Shown: positions 23,228 to 36,327, numbered from the stretch's first letter. The stretch is 64,000 nt of DNA from Cocos nucifera (GCA_006176705.1 QRFJ01000785.1:124001-188000); one strand, 5' to 3'. Notes: generated by a model not told the origin, from the sequence alone. A program made the numbers and translations.

Positions 23228-23242
23228 ATCTCCCACTTGTCC
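23228..23242 (-). other. Polypurine tract of copia copy A
   Basis: On the minus strand ACAAGTGGGAGAT directly precedes TGTTAGAT, the classic copia arrangement. Confidence 0.85.
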
Positions 23243-23255
23243 TAAAGCCAATTGG

Positions 23256-24810
23256 CTACAAGTCTAAGTCCCATCTTCTCAAGGTGGGCTTCGATCTTCT
23301 GCTGGCCCAACGGCTTTGTAAGTGGGTCTGCCACATTATCTATGGAGTTGACTCTCTTGACCTCGACATAACCCTTTTCAAGGTAATCGCGGATGAGGTA
23401 TCGCCGCTCATATCACCACTTGTTTGGAACATCTTGGCATTACTCCAATTTCTGCAGCAAACTTCTTGACAGCTCCAGCCATTGCACACAAACAGACTTT
23501 CAGATGTCGACTTTCGATCATCTATATCGGACATGAAATCCGAGTCTGTGTATCCCTGGACTTGGAGTTCTCCATTACCAAAGACCAGCATCATATCCTT
23601 AGTTCTTCTCAAGTACTTAAGGATACATTTCACAGAAGTCCAGTGTTCTTCACCTGGATTTGACTGATATCTGCTTGTGACACTCACAGCATGGGCTATA
23701 TCAGGTCGTGTACATAGCATGGCATACATGAGGCTCCCTATTGCAGAAGCATAAGGGATCTTGCTCATGCGTTCTATTTCCTCAGGTGTGCTAGGGGCAC
23801 ATCTTCTTGGAAAGATGAATACCATGTCTGAAGGGTATTAATCCCCTCTTAGAGTTTTCCATACTAAACCTCTTTAGTACTTTCTCTATGTACATCTTCT
23901 GTGAAAGTCCTAGCATCCTATTCGGTCTATCCCTATAGACCTTAATTCCTAGAATAAAGGATGCTTCACCTAGGTCTTTCATGGAGAATTCCTTGGACAA
24001 CCACATTTGACTGATGTCAACATGGGAATATCATTCCCAATAAGGAGGATGTCATCCACGTACAATACGAGGAAGACAACAGCGCTCCCACTGACCCTTT
24101 TTGAAAACACATGGTTCCTCTTCATTTTTGATGAAACCAAACTATTTTGATCACATCATTGAAACGAGTGTTCCAGCTCCGAGATGCTTGCTTAAGTCCA
24201 TATATGGACCTTTGCAGCTTGCAAACCTTGTGATCAGTATCACTGGATGTGAAACCTAGCGGCTGTTCCATATAGATATCTTCCTCAAGATATCCATTTA
24301 GGAATGCCGTTTTCACGTCCATTTGCCATATTTCATAATCGAAATAGGCTGCAACAGCAAGCAATGTGCGGATGGATTTTAGCATAGCTACTGGGAAAAG
24401 GTATCCTGATAGTCAATGCCTTCGCGTTGACTATAACCTTTTGCCACCAGTCTAGCCTTGAATGTCTCCACATTTCCATCTGCACCAATCTTTCTCTTGA
24501 AGATCCATTTACACCCAATAGGTACTATACCTTCTGGTGGATCTACCAAGGTCCAGACTTGGTTTGAGTGCATCGAGTCAATTTCTGACTGCATTGCCTC
24601 TAGCCATTTCTCAGAGTCGATATCTGATATCGCCTCGTTGTAGGTTTTGGGATCATCACCATGAGCACCATTACCTATGAGGAACATTTCCTCTACATCC
24701 TCTGAAATAATACCTAAGTATCTTTCAGGGGGACGGAAAACTCTTTCCGATCTACGAGGTGGAGGAGGTAGTGTTCTTATTGGCTCAACCTGATTTGGTT
24801 CCACTTGGTC
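23256..24810 (-). pseudogene. Reverse transcriptase and RNase H of copia copy A (broken)
   Basis: The RT shows WKWIFKRKIGADG-type sequence, ARLVAKGYSQREGIDY, WQMDVKTAFLNGYLEEDIYM, KLQRSIYGLKQASRSW and the catalytic YVDDI (24049-24063). RNase H begins YTDSDFMSDIDDRKSTS. It then loses two segments relative to copy B, so the ISWKS and VEY-type and YCDN parts are missing. The end WDLDL-stop at 23256 survives. Frame shifts near 24385, 24115 and 23800 also break the frame. Confidence 0.88.
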
Positions 24811-25770
24811 CTTAGCTCGTTCTGCTTGTGAGACTTTCTCATCAAGCTTGAATCTGCTTTTCCAATGCCGCTATCTTGAATAAACTATTTTTCAAGAAAG
24901 ATGGCATGTCGACTCACAATCACATTGTGGTCTTCTGGAATGTAGAAATAGTATCCTAATGACTCTTTAGGATATCCTATGAATCGAGCTCTGAAAGGAC
25001 CTAAACTCTAACTTGTCCGCTTGTTGTCTTTTGACATGAGCCGGACAACCCCAAATTCTGAGATGACTCAGACTTGGTTTCTTACCGTGCCATATCTCAT
25101 ACGGTGTGGTAGGAACGGTTTTAGAGGGAAACCCTATTCAGTAGATAAATTGAAGTTAACAATGAGTGTCCCCAAAGAAAATCAGGGAGGTCTGTGAAGC
25201 TCATCATGGATCGAACCATATCCAATAGAGTCCGATTTCTCCATTCTGAAACCCCGTTGAGTTGAGGTGTTCCTGGTGGAGTCCATTGAGAGACTATGCC
25301 ATTTTCCTTAAGATAGTCTAGGAATTCCCGGCTAAGGTATTCACCTCCTCGATCTGATCGAAGAACCTTAATGGGTTTTCCAGTTTGTTTTTTCTACTTC
25401 ATGTCTGAATTCTTTGAACTTTTCAAAAGGCTTCAGACTTGTGTCTCATAAGATACACATACCCATACCTAGACAGATCATCGGTAAAGGTAATGAAGTA
25501 GACAAAATTGCCTCTAGCCGGCACATCAAATGGGCCGCACACATCAGTATGTACTAGGGCAAGGAGATCTGTGGCCCTCTCCCCATGTCCAACAAAAGGG
25601 AGTTTAGTCATTTTGCCTTGAAGACAAGATTCACAAGTTGGATATGACTCGAAAGTCAATGGACTCAATAGCCCATTTTTCTCCAATTTGTTGATCCTAT
25701 CTTCTGCTATATGACCTAATCTCAGGTGCCATAGATATCTATCGTTTGGACTATCCCTAGGTCGTTTGGC
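24811..25770 (-). pseudogene. Integrase of copia copy A (broken)
   Basis: The GAG-pre-integrase part reads YLWHLRLGHIAEDRINKLEK with CESCLQGK (His-His and Cys-x2-Cys zinc ligands). The core has HTDVCGPF, FITFTDDLSRYGYVYL, RSDRGGEYLS and QLNGVSEWRNRTLLDM, so the acidic triad is recognisable. A frame shift lies near 25400, after SEAF. Downstream sequence up to RT is the integrase C-terminal region with further shifts. Confidence 0.88.
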
Positions 25771-27041
25771 ATTCACGTTTTGCTCGATAGTTAGAATAGG
25801 TACATCAATATGTAGCTGATAAAGATCCATTAATAAGGAAACCATTTGCAATTTTATTTCTTTCATAAAGAATGTTACAATGGTCCTTAAAGAAGGTGAA
25901 TCACATAACCTTCTTGTGCTAAGCATGAAACAGAAATCAAATTCCTGCTAGCTGCAGGCACATAAATAACAGTCTTTCAAAACTAAGTCTAAACCAGATG
26001 GTAATCGAAGAGGGTATGTTCCCACGGCTACTGCAGCAACTCTTGCTCCATTACCGACATGCGTAGGATCATGTCTCCATCCCTCAGCCTCCTGCTATCC
26101 TCAAGACCCTGCATAGGAAGTGCACAGATGAGCACTAGAACCAGAGTCAAGCACCCAACTGGATGCAGAAGAAACCGTAAGGTTAGACTCAATAACGAGC
26201 ATACCTCCAGAAGGACCTTCCTTCTTGTTCTTCAGGGTGGCCAGGTAAGTAGGGCAGTTCCGCTTCCAATGGCCATCGCTGTTGCAATGGAAACACTTTC
26301 CTTTGACATCGGCCTTTTTCTTCGGCTTCTGCCTTCTTCTTCTTTGATCCTTCCACCTTTTGCTTTTTCACAGACTTCTTTTTCTTTCCATAAGACTTTC
26401 TTTTGGAAGAAGTCCGTTCCATAGCAAGAACTGAGCCTTTAGAACCTTTCATAGAAAGCTCAGCGGTAACCAGCATATTCATTAACTCGGCCAAGGAATT
26501 CTTGAAGTTTATGCATGTGGTAATTCATGATGAATTGCCCATATGCATCAGTCAAGGATTGCAGAATAATATCGTTCTGCAGGTCCAAGTCCAACTTCAC
26601 ACCGAGCTTCTCAAGCTCTTCCATGTCCTTGATCATTGTCAGACAGTGATCTTGGACTGACTGCCCATCACGCATCTTAGCCTTAAAAAGTCATTTTGTG
26701 ACTTGATATTTGGCTGCGCGACTCTGTTCACCAAACATCTCCTGCAGGTGAGCCAACATTTGGCGAGCAGTCCCGATATCCTCATGTTGGCGCTGGAGCT
26801 CATCAGACATCGAGCCCAACATGTAATATCTGGCCTTATTATCTTCGTCAATCCATTTTTCCAGAGACGCTCTCTGTTCAACAGATGGACGGGCTGGTAA
26901 GGTGGGAGGGTCCTGGTCCAAAACATGGGTTAACTTCTCGGAACCCAAAATAATTTTGTAGTTCCTGAGCCAATCTTTATAATTGGGTCCAGTCAGTCTA
27001 TGTGTGTCCAGGATACGTGCCAATGGGTTGGACGCAGACAT
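25771..27041 (-). pseudogene. gag: gag and protease of copia copy A (broken)
   Basis: The frame starts at ATG 27041 (MSASNPLARILDTHRLTGP) in copia gag style. A stop follows TK at about 26690, a frame shift near 26510, and a zinc knuckle CFHCNSDGHWKRNC lies near 26255-26300. The protease motif SSWVLDSGSSAHLC (about 26130-26175) keeps DSG. A one-base insertion just after it shifts the frame relative to copy B. Confidence 0.85.
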
Positions 27042-28900
27042 TTTCCTGTAGAGAGTCAAAGATTCTAGTTAGATACTGTAATTTTGACTTCACCAATTTG
27101 TTTAGGGATTTTATTTTTAAACAAATTAGCTCCCACTATTTTCTCGGATCCCTACACTCCCTCTGTAGAGATGCGAAAAATCTCCATGATTAATGATTTC
27201 TAGTGGGTGGTGCGGTCTCACCAACTGACTCATCACCTCACCTAACAGTTATTGGTGATGGGTTAGCCAATGAGTGAACAACTCTTGTTCAATGATTCTC
27301 TAATCATGGTGCACCCAAACTTGGTCTCTAATTCATGAATCTCACCGTATCCGGAATATTGATCCACTCCTTAGTTAAGTCAGACCCACCATTTGCATAG
27401 ACTGGGTTCCTAATTGAGTCTCTCACCGTATCCAAATATTGAGCCCAACTCATCCTCCAGCCCATAGCATCCAATGCCTAATAGACATGGTTGCGTCTTT
27501 CCGGTGCAACTGAGCCACTGTATCCAGCCGAGAACAATCAACCCCGGGAAGGGCCCGCACATCTACAATGGTGGAAGACCTCAGACTTAATCTTTTCTTA
27601 GGGAGAATTGATTCAGGTCTCATTAAACTAGACTTGGCTTAGTCATAACAATTATGACTAACCTAGTGGCATGGGTTAGCTCGGATTATTGACCACCTCA
27701 GATCAGAACTGTGTCAACAGATATGGCCAGGTAAGTGAGATCCGGTGGAAGGAATATGCCATTAACTCGTACAAGAATGCATTCAGGTCGAGTAGCTTCC
27801 AATTAAAAACCAGTCGGTCGTCTATGCCAAACTTACCTTAGACACCAAATTGTTGAGCCAGAACCAATTGGGTTAGCCTACAATCCAGACTCTAACCTCT
27901 GAGCCTAATTAGGTCTTGCTTGATCGTGACTCGATCTTGACCCAGACTTAATCCTATTAGGCTGGTCAATTTAAGCATTGTTGATCCCATCTAACCAACT
28001 CTTGATTCGGTTTGATCAACCGCTTAGACCTAATTGAGCTACCCAAGCCCGAACCCAGTATTATGAATATGTCTTAGATCTGAAATTCTCAATTTTAGAC
28101 CTAATTAATATTCCATAATCTTAATTCTTAATTAAGTAGGGTTCATAAACAAAATATGCACAATAAATCCTAGGATTTCAGGATCTAGGGTTTTGCAGAA
28201 AGTAAGTTTTGGATTTCTGATTAAGGACGAACACGCAGCACCCCTACACATCATAAGAACACCCCATCGAATGGAAAGAGAGGGCCTTTAAACCCTTCTT
28301 CGTTCTTATGATCGGACGGCCAAGAGGAACGCCTTAATCAGGAACATTCAATACTACAAAATAATATCAGATCTATATCATATATCTCATATATAAATTA
28401 GATCTAATCATGGCATATTTTGCATACATCTCATGTATCATAATCATGCATGTTTTTAGATCTAAATTATCTCATAATAATCTAAAAAATTAGATTTAAA
28501 TTGATCTAATCAAAATAAATTCTAATCTAGACAATTATGTAGAACTATTCTACAACTAGTCTAGACATGCATCAATCATATCTCATATGATATTCAAAAA
28601 TTAAATAATTTTTATTTGCTATTTTTTAGATGTTATTATAATACTTATAATATCAAAAAATAGTAAATAAAAAGATCTAAAATATGATTTAATCAGATTA
28701 AATCAAGAACATGCAAGACTATTCTATAGAACTATTCTATTCTAGAACTAGTCATGCATATCTTCTAATCTTAGATCCAAATTATTTAATTTTAATTTTT
28801 TCTGATTTTAGATCTGATCACATCTCATGTGACATCTAAAATTACTTATTTTTTGATTAAAATAAATTTAAAATCAGATCTAAATAATTTTAGAACCATG
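27042..28900 (-). other. 5' leader of copia copy A
   Basis: This is about 1.9 kb between primer site and gag. It is AT-rich near the primer site and has no supported reading frame. The equivalent leader of copy B (51177-53045) matches it in opposite orientation in this window. Nothing else is seen. Confidence 0.75.
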
Positions 28901-28912
28901 GCTCTGATACCA
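28901..28912 (-). other. Primer-binding site of copia copy A
   Basis: The minus-strand sequence TGGTATCAGAGC matches the initiator tRNA-Met 3' end complement exactly. It begins two bases after the LTR end CCTTCA. Confidence 0.92.
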
Positions 28913-28914
28913 GT

Positions 28915-31203
28915 TGAAGGAAAATCCTGATTTTTCGGATCCAGGTTCGTTCAGATCTGATCAGATCAAGAGATATATTTCAAAAATTTTTCTCTTGATT
29001 CTAATCAGATCTGGGATATTTTAGATCTGATTTTATTATTTTAATAATAAAATAAAATAAAGATAAATTAAATCAAATTTAATTTACCTGATTTGGGTAA
29101 TCCTATTACCCTGTTGATGATCCTGTTTGCAGCGGAAGGTTCTGGATCTAGCCACGCAAGCGCCTGGCCTCTACCGGTATCCACTCAGGCTAGGATCTGG
29201 AGATCCTCTTCTTCTCTATCATACCTCCAAAAATTAGATCTGGATCTGATCTGGAGGATCTTCAAAACTCTTTTTGAAGATCAGCAGTCGTCCTTTTGCA
29301 GCAGTGCAGCCTTCTTACTTTTGATCGCCTTTCTTTGATCTGGATCGCACCAACCAAGGTCCAAAACTCTTTTGGATGTGGAGAGGAGAAGGAGAAGAAG
29401 CTTTGGCATGGAGGAGGAGGGGAGAGGCAGCCTTGGGGCATGGGGTTTTCAAATCTCAATTGAATCTCTATAAACTGAGTTGGGCGCAGGGTCCTTTTTA
29501 TAGACTAAGCGTGATCCAACTCCTCTTCCTCCCAACCAATCACAATCCTTTGTGAAATCAGATCTAAATCTGATTGGTGGGAATAGAGACCCCTGGATTC
29601 CTACTTAGAGGGCACCTAAGACCAGTCAAAGTTGGTTTTAGGGAGAACTCTAATTGGAATCCAAAAGAGAGGTGGAGTCCTTGTCCAACAAGGACTCCAA
29701 GACTCCTCCAAACTTGGGCTCACGCCACCCTTGGCGTGCGCCCTCCTCCTTGCCAGGTTCTGGCAGGGGGACAGGCCCCCACCAGCTCTCCAATAGGTGC
29801 ATGACATGTGGTCAAAAGTCAAAGGGTCAATGGTCAATGTTTGACCAGTCAAAGGTAGACTTTTGACCAAAGTCAAAGAACAAGAAATGGCAGGTGACCA
29901 AAAATGGCAGGTAATGTCTTACAAAATAAGACAACCTTTTCTGACTTGGACAACCTCCAGTCAGACCATATGAAGGCCTCTGATTGAGCACAAACTCCTT
30001 TGGCTCAGACAAGGACAACTTATTTATGATAGCAAAAGAAGAACGTTAGGTTCAATCGAGTGCTAGCACGATTTCCTTGAACCTAATTGAATCTCATTCA
30101 GATCAATTGAACTAGATCAGTTCAATTGATGATCACCAGATTCAAACCCTTATTTGTGTGACCCAGTTAGGTTCAGTTCTGTATGGTAATGGGATATGTC
30201 ATGATCTCTATCATGGACATCATCGAAACTCCTTTCGATGGATCAGAACTCTTCTGATTCGAACAGCTAGAATGATCGATCATCTAAATCATTCTAATTG
30301 CTCCCAAAATCCACCAGTGACACCTAGCAGTATATGGTGGCAACCCATCAGAGCTGAATGTGAACCTCTTGGTGCAGCTATCTGTGTGATTCAGTTCTTC
30401 TATCTTGAGCCCCGATCAGATTAGGGTTAAGGTAAACTCGTCAAACCCTAGTCTCTGTCATATGATGTAATCATTCGATTCGAGTCCAATGTGAAAATCT
30501 AAATAGAAACTCTTTCTATTATTTCACTCTACCATGGCCATGGATTTCTGGACTTGATTCTCATGATCATCATAGGGCTGCTCCTCTACCACCGAGGTAG
30601 ATAGATTCCATCTTGATGCCATCCAGTTCCTACAATGAACATGTCATAGCCAACATACACCTCAGGGTTCCATATGGCTAGGAGACCGAGTAATGGTGTA
30701 GTTAACAAACTATAACACCCTCAAGGTGAACTACCGATGCATCTCAGGTCAAAGAACCAGACACACTACTGCAGCATCGAGTCAGTCATTGACGAGAAGG
30801 TAGACTCCCTAATGACTACTCGAGGTGGTCACGCTCAGTGCCCTCGTTCTCTAATGAGTACCTGTACTCTCGCTCTGGTGTCTCCACACCGTAGACTCAA
30901 GACTCATCTACTAAAGAGAAGCGATTGTACACCAACCTTCCGGATCAATCACCATCCTCGTGATGATCCTATGGTCAGGAGCAATTTATGAGTTAATAAT
31001 GATTATTCATGTCTTAAATTTTCAACTCTTGAAAATATGAATTATCATTGCCATTAACTCAAAGGATGTATCACAGACACTAAATACACATATGTGATAG
31101 AAAATAATCCATTTATTGCTTTTAGTCAAAATTACAATTTTGCCCCTAGAAGTGTATTACAAGTGTCAGCCAATTCTGGCTTCTAGGGCACATATATCTA
31201 ACA
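28915..31203 (-). repeat. 5' LTR of copia copy A
   Basis: It is nearly the same as 20939-23227. Its TATA box is at 29493-29502 (minus strand TATAAAAAGG). It ends beside the CAATT duplication. Confidence 0.92.
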
Positions 31204-33400
31204 CAATTTTCCTGCTTATGATATACTATCAAGATGGAGCACTCATAAAAAAGCTAGCATGTATTTATTATATGAAGAATACAAAATTATTTTAGGTTGA
31301 GCATGGTCGTAAGCCCTGTTGGTTCGATTATCATCATCAATTTCTTCTCGAGCATTATTTTTTTCGAAAGCAGTAGGACAGTTTTAAGAGGAATAAGATA
31401 GAGAAGGACCATGCACTCTAGCGACTTAGTGGTATAAAAGTATTTCAGAGGGTATCCCAATTGGACGAAGTCCCGTTTGACATTAAATTTGACAAGTAGA
31501 AGTCTCGAAGGTTCGGTAACTGGATGAAGCAAAGCATCTTCTGAAAATTACCATACTAGTCTACTAATTTGATCCATCATAACATTAACATCATGCATAT
31601 CAAGAAGAATGTATTTGATAATATTTTCTACACTATTAAGGATGTCAAGGGTAAGATGAAGGACAATCTCAAGGCTCGAGTAGATATGAAGAACATATAC
31701 AAGTATCTTCTATTAGAGCTCATTGAGATGTCACATGGAAAATTTTTGAAGCTGAGAGCATCTTATACCTTAACAAGAGAGCAGTTGAAGAACGTTTGTG
31801 AATAATATAAAAGTCTTAAATTTTTAGATAGTTATACAAGTAATTTAGCTCGGTGCATCAATATGGTGCATTAATGTCAAAAATTGTAGATTCTATGAGC
31901 TAAAGAGCCATGTCTGCCATGTATTCATGCAACAATTACTCTCATTGACTTGGCATGATCTCCTTTCCAACTTCATATGGAGTTCTTTGACCGAGCTTAG
32001 CCTTCTCTTTAGAGATATTTGTGCTATCAAATTATCCACCGACCACATCTCTAATCTTGTAGTGTAGAGACCATATACAAATTGAAGAAGATATTCCCTT
32101 CTAGCTTCTTTGACTCCATGAACCATCTCATATTCATCTAGCATATGAAGCTAGGGTGGGGGTTCTAGTGCAATACAAGTAGATATATCTATTTGAAAGA
32201 TACATGTACAGTCTCAAGAAGAAAGTAAAAAATAAGGCACGAATCATCGATTCTATTGTGGAGGCTTACATAATAGAAGAAATTTCAAATTTCAGTAGAT
32301 GCTACTTTAATCTCAATATGCAGACCAAACTGACTCAAGTGGATCAAAATGATGATGGTAGTGCTGAGGGATCAAAGCAGGAGATGTTAATATTTGCCTA
32401 TCCCACTCGAGAATTTAGACTTAAGGTTTGTCAGATTTTCTTCGATACTGAACTTCGATAGGTAGAGATTTATATTTTGTTAAACTATACAGAGGTCAAC
32501 CCATATGTCCTATAACTGTCTATTACAATCCCACCTCTTTAATCACTTATTTTAGTATACTTATCTTTTACATATTTAGACAATATGATGAGATGCTGAA
32601 AGAAGAAAATTTGAGTATAAGTGATGAAGAAATATCAACACAATGTTCAGAGAACTTTGTATGTTAGTTCCATCAATTGGTCATTCAAGGCAGCAAGTCC
32701 ATACCAAGAAAGCTGAGACCATTAGATTATAGGCCAAAAAATACATGACATGCTATAGTGGTTGTAATGTAAATAGTTTCAAATTTTATACCTAGTAATA
32801 TGAAAATTATAAAAGTACAATGAATAGTGGTGTGTGTATAAAAGGCAACTGATGGAAAGATAAGCCAAAGAGTAACTACTATGGAATCCTTAAAGAAGTG
32901 ATTAAGATAAGCTATATTGGAGGTAATAGTATCGTTCTATTTAAGTACTAATGGTTTGATACTGACAGTGGTATGAAGGTTTATCCATGACATAGGCTTA
33001 TTAAGATTAAATATGGATTAAAATCTTATGTCAACAACCCATTTGTACTAGCTGCTCAAGTGTATTATACTCTTTTTCCATCAAGAAAAAGAAGAAGAAA
33101 AGATTGGTGGGTTGTATGTAAAATTAAGTCTCAAGTCATTCATTATGCACTCAAAGAAGAAGGAAAGCCCCAATTATCAGAATGCTTTCAAGAGAATGAG
33201 ACAGTAGGAGTTTATCAATTCTTCGATGATGTGGAATTAGATGCTCCAAGAATACTCCTACGTGAAGATGGCCAACATAAAGAGGTAGATCCAACTGAGA
33301 TTATTTTAAAAGACAATCCTCCTCAAGAAGAGGAAGAAGAAGAGGAAAAGGTGGAAGAAGAAGAAGAAGATTTTGAAACATCTAAAAAGGCCTATGAGTA
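31204..33400 (+). pseudogene. TNP2 transposase of CACTA-1, C-terminal part (broken)
   Basis: Joined to 20938 with one CAATT removed, the frame reads TINNFPAYDILSRWSTHKK across the copia insertion point. It continues through KPCWFDYHHQFL, HHNINIMHIKKNVFDNI and the DUF4218-like KSHVCHVFMQQLL (about 31901). It then passes through a DUF4216-like part with FDTDSGMKVYP near 32955 and VNNPFVLAAQVYYTLFPS near 33030. The end is very acidic (EEEEEEEEKVEEEEED, about 33330-33370). Many stops are present. Confidence 0.85.
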
Positions 33401-33523
33401 GTGCTAAATATATAATTTTTGAATCATTTTAATTACTTATCTTGCATCATTTTAAATCTTGCATTGCTATCTATAATTATATAATTAATTTGGTGAATCT
33501 ATTTATTTTTATTTTTAGAAAGC

Positions 33524-35086
33524 ATATATCATGTATTTCAGAGACTAGAGTCACGCTAGTCGAGGATAGAGCTCTCGAGGAGAGAGTGATCGCATAGCCA
33601 GTTCTCATGGTTCGGTACCTTTCACACTGGGTGGTAAGATCTAATACTTTATATATTCTTGTTTATGTTATTTTGTTATTTGTTAACTAATATAACATTC
33701 TTTGTATTAGATTTTTTTCGCTCAGGTTCGGAGGACAAGGGGTCACCAATGACCCCACATCGCATGCAATAGCGGTCGTCTGTTTTTAAACTCAACACCA
33801 TGATTGAAGACTAGCCCGACTTGTAGCACCTCCAACTCGATCGAAGGATAGATAGATCATCCATATACAGAGCCGCTCGTAAGTACTACATGCTTAATTA
33901 ATATATTTAGAATTAATATTTATTCTTTAAAATCAATTTTGCAACACATTCAGAGAGCCTTCAACATCTCGTATCATTATTAAGATCATATGCCAATTGA
34001 TGTTAGGCCCGATGAATGATTTCTCGAGTTGGCCATCAAGAGCTCATGATGCAATCTGGGAGATATTTATGGTAAGTCAAAACTAGTTTAATTTATTTCT
34101 TTTCAATACGTTGGTATATTTATTACATATTAATACATGCTTGCTTCTATCTTACAGGAGTACTACTAATTTGAGACTGCCCAAGATGAGGAGGTTGGCC
34201 ATCAAACCTTTGAGGAGGTAGCCATATGAAAGCTCTAAAATGGCCTCAACAACCTCAAGCAGTCTGTCATCCAGCACTCTGATTCCTAGTCACCAACGGA
34301 CTAGAGGTCCTTCATGGATTACTGGATACGGGTGGACATATGGTAGGCCCTCTATGACAAGTAAAGTAGCGAGGAGTACTTTGATAGGTGGCAAAGGATT
34401 TGACATAACCAAGCATCCAGCAGGATTCGATCGAGCATACGAGCAGCTCGATCAACACACATATTATGGTCGATAGACTAGTAAGAAATCAATACCAAAA
34501 TTCTTCACTAAAACTATAAAAATTCATATATGCATGCTATAATTAATTTAATTTTATTATTTACTTGTTATAGATACGATAGCTAGATTGTTCATTAGAC
34601 TAACTGCAGTTGTGGCAGGCCACACACCAGTCTAGGAGGATTAGTAACTATTTAGGTTCTACATCATGACATATTGTGGTAAGAATTTTAAATTTTATTT
34701 ATTAATTAAATTGTTATAGGATCTAATTTTTATATTAGAACTAATATATTTCTGAACTGTACAGATGCGTTATGTGGAGTATGTTGCTAAGAGGTATAGT
34801 GATGACCCATCTTCTTAGCCCCTCAATTTTGAGGAATGGCTAAGCTTCACCGAAGGGGTAAGTAGGAGCCGGATCATAAGATTCGGCTACAGCTTCGATC
34901 CTCCACTATCTTGATATCCTTCAGTATCCTCACACCTGACGTCCCAGACCTAAAGCGATGTGCATACGGAGGAGATCGTATAGAGACTTTTAAGCCAACA
35001 ACCTCAGGATCTCTTGGATGCCATTCATGAAATAGTTGTGGAGCTTCTCCAGGATCCACTACTGCACAACCAGTTGGGCTAGTCAT
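33524..35086 (+). pseudogene. Second CACTA-1 transposase-like gene with introns (Ptta/En/Spm type, broken)
   Basis: Exon-like blocks with GT...AG borders can be followed. One begins near ATG 33524 and ends at 33633 before GTAAGA; the next is 33726-33878 before GTAAGT. Another ends at 34071 before GTAAGTCAAAACTA, and one starts at 34158 after TTACAG. The last (about 34761-35086) reads IRFGYSFDPP and IVELLQDPLLHNQLG-like sequence. The third exon shows IIKII...GPMNDFSSWPSRAHDAIWEIF. The same exons and splice sites recur on the minus strand at 40810-41260. Weak similarity to plant transposase family PF03004 is inferred. Stops and decay are present throughout. Confidence 0.55.
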
Positions 35087-36327
35087 TCTAGCTATTATAT
35101 CAAATAATTATATTATTAATTTTTTTATTTATTTTAAATTTTTATATTTAGAAGCTTTGTATATTTAGGTTTGAGTTTGGAAAGAGAATCTAGGGGCTAA
35201 AATTTAATCTAACAATCCAATCGATGGACTGGGGGTGTCAATAGCTCTGTATAGTCAAATCAAATATGTAGTAATAATCTGATCGAGAATCGGAGGAGTG
35301 TATCAAAAGATACATCTTCGTATCGAAAGATATGCCTTCATATCAAAACTTACTAATATTATTTTAGTTTTTTATTATAAAATGCTAGGATATCTGGCTC
35401 TCATCTATCGGCTACTAGAGAGGAGCAGGAGGAGGATGCAGGTGACGACGAGGATCAGACCTAATTTTTTTTGATGTATTATATTTTATTTGATACTGCT
35501 TGTAAAAATAATTATATAATTTATATTTTTAATATAATATAATTAATTTTTAATTTCTAATTATCATATTATCTTTGGATTTTAATTATAATAGATATTA
35601 TAAATCATAATTTATTATAATTAATTAAAATATATTTAAAAAAAATTATTATTAATTTTTTTTAAAAAAATTATTATTAATTTTTTTTAAAAAAATTAAT
35701 CATTAGCATCGGTATTAGCAATAGCAAGTGCCATCGTTAATAGTCGGTATTAAAGATGGCAAGTGCCATCGCTAATAACTATTAACGATGGCTTTAGAAA
35801 CCAAGATGCCATCGCTAATATTTTTTTAAATTTTTTTATTTTATTTAAAAATTATAAAAAATTAGAGATGGCATTAGCGGTGGCATTTTTGGTTACTAAT
35901 AATTATTAACGATGGCATTAGCCATGAAAATATCATCATTAATATATTTTAAAATATTTTATTTTATTTTATTTAAAAATTTAAAATAATTAGAAATAGC
36001 ATTAGCGATGGTAATTTTGGTCGCTAATAACTATTAACGATGACATTAGCCATGATCTTGCTATTGTTAATTTTTTTAAAAGTTTTTTAAAAAATTAATT
36101 TAAGTATTAAAAATTATTAGAGATAAATTTTTTTCATCTCTAAAGTCATCGCTAATAGCTTTATTAGTGACGACGAGATTTTCTATCGCTAATAATGATA
36201 ATTAGTAATAAAAATTTTTTAAATTAGATTTTTCAATGGTATTAACGACAATGGGGTTATTAGTAATGGCAGATTAACTATTAGCGACATCATTTAGCCA
36301 TCGCTAATAGTCTAGATTCTTGCAGTG
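35087..36327 (+). repeat. 3' flank and right subterminal region of CACTA-1
   Basis: Up to about 35700 the DNA is AT-rich without a gene. From 35700 to 36310 TTAGCGATGG-type words and their complements recur densely, often as inverted pairs around short AT stretches. The end at 36327 mirrors the left CACTA terminus. Confidence 0.8.

Larger units (their letters stand above)
20939..31203 (-). mobile_element. Ty1/copia retrotransposon, copy A
   Basis: Two closely matching 2289-base LTRs (20939-23227 and 28915-31203) flank a minus-strand gag-pol with the copia order gag, protease, integrase, RT, RNase H. The primer site is TGGTATCAGAGC (minus strand, 28901-28912), complementary to initiator tRNA-Met. 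The duplication CAATT lies at 20934-20938 and 31204-31208. The LTRs differ at few positions, so this is one of the youngest insertions here. Frame shifts and a deletion in RNase H make it defective. Confidence 0.92.
16913..36327 (+). mobile_element. CACTA-1 (En/Spm) transposon, 19.4 kb with nested copia
   Basis: The left end is CACTATAAGAAAATTG and the right end, read inward, is CACTGCAAGAATCTAG. A three-base duplication, ACA, flanks both ends (16910-16912 and 36328-36330). Both ends carry many copies of TTAGCGATGG-type words on either strand, the usual subterminal repeats of CACTA elements. Inside are a TNP2 transposase relic (20290-20938 and 31204-33400) and a second transposase-like gene with introns (33524-35086). 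A copia element (20939-31203) splits the TNP2 frame. Without it the CACTA would be about 9.1 kb. Confidence 0.88.

Noticed and set aside
26059..26660. Plus-strand frames of 85-121 codons
   Set aside because: They are the antisense shadow of copia copy A gag, whose minus-strand zinc knuckle and gag core are clear.
34874..35086. 70-codon minus-strand frame
   Set aside because: It is antisense to the last exon-like block of the CACTA-1 second gene, which aligns in the plus frame.
35641..35700. Possible tandem repeat of AAAAATTATTATTAATTTTTTT
   Set aside because: Simple AT-rich sequence of two units only; not treated as a distinct feature.
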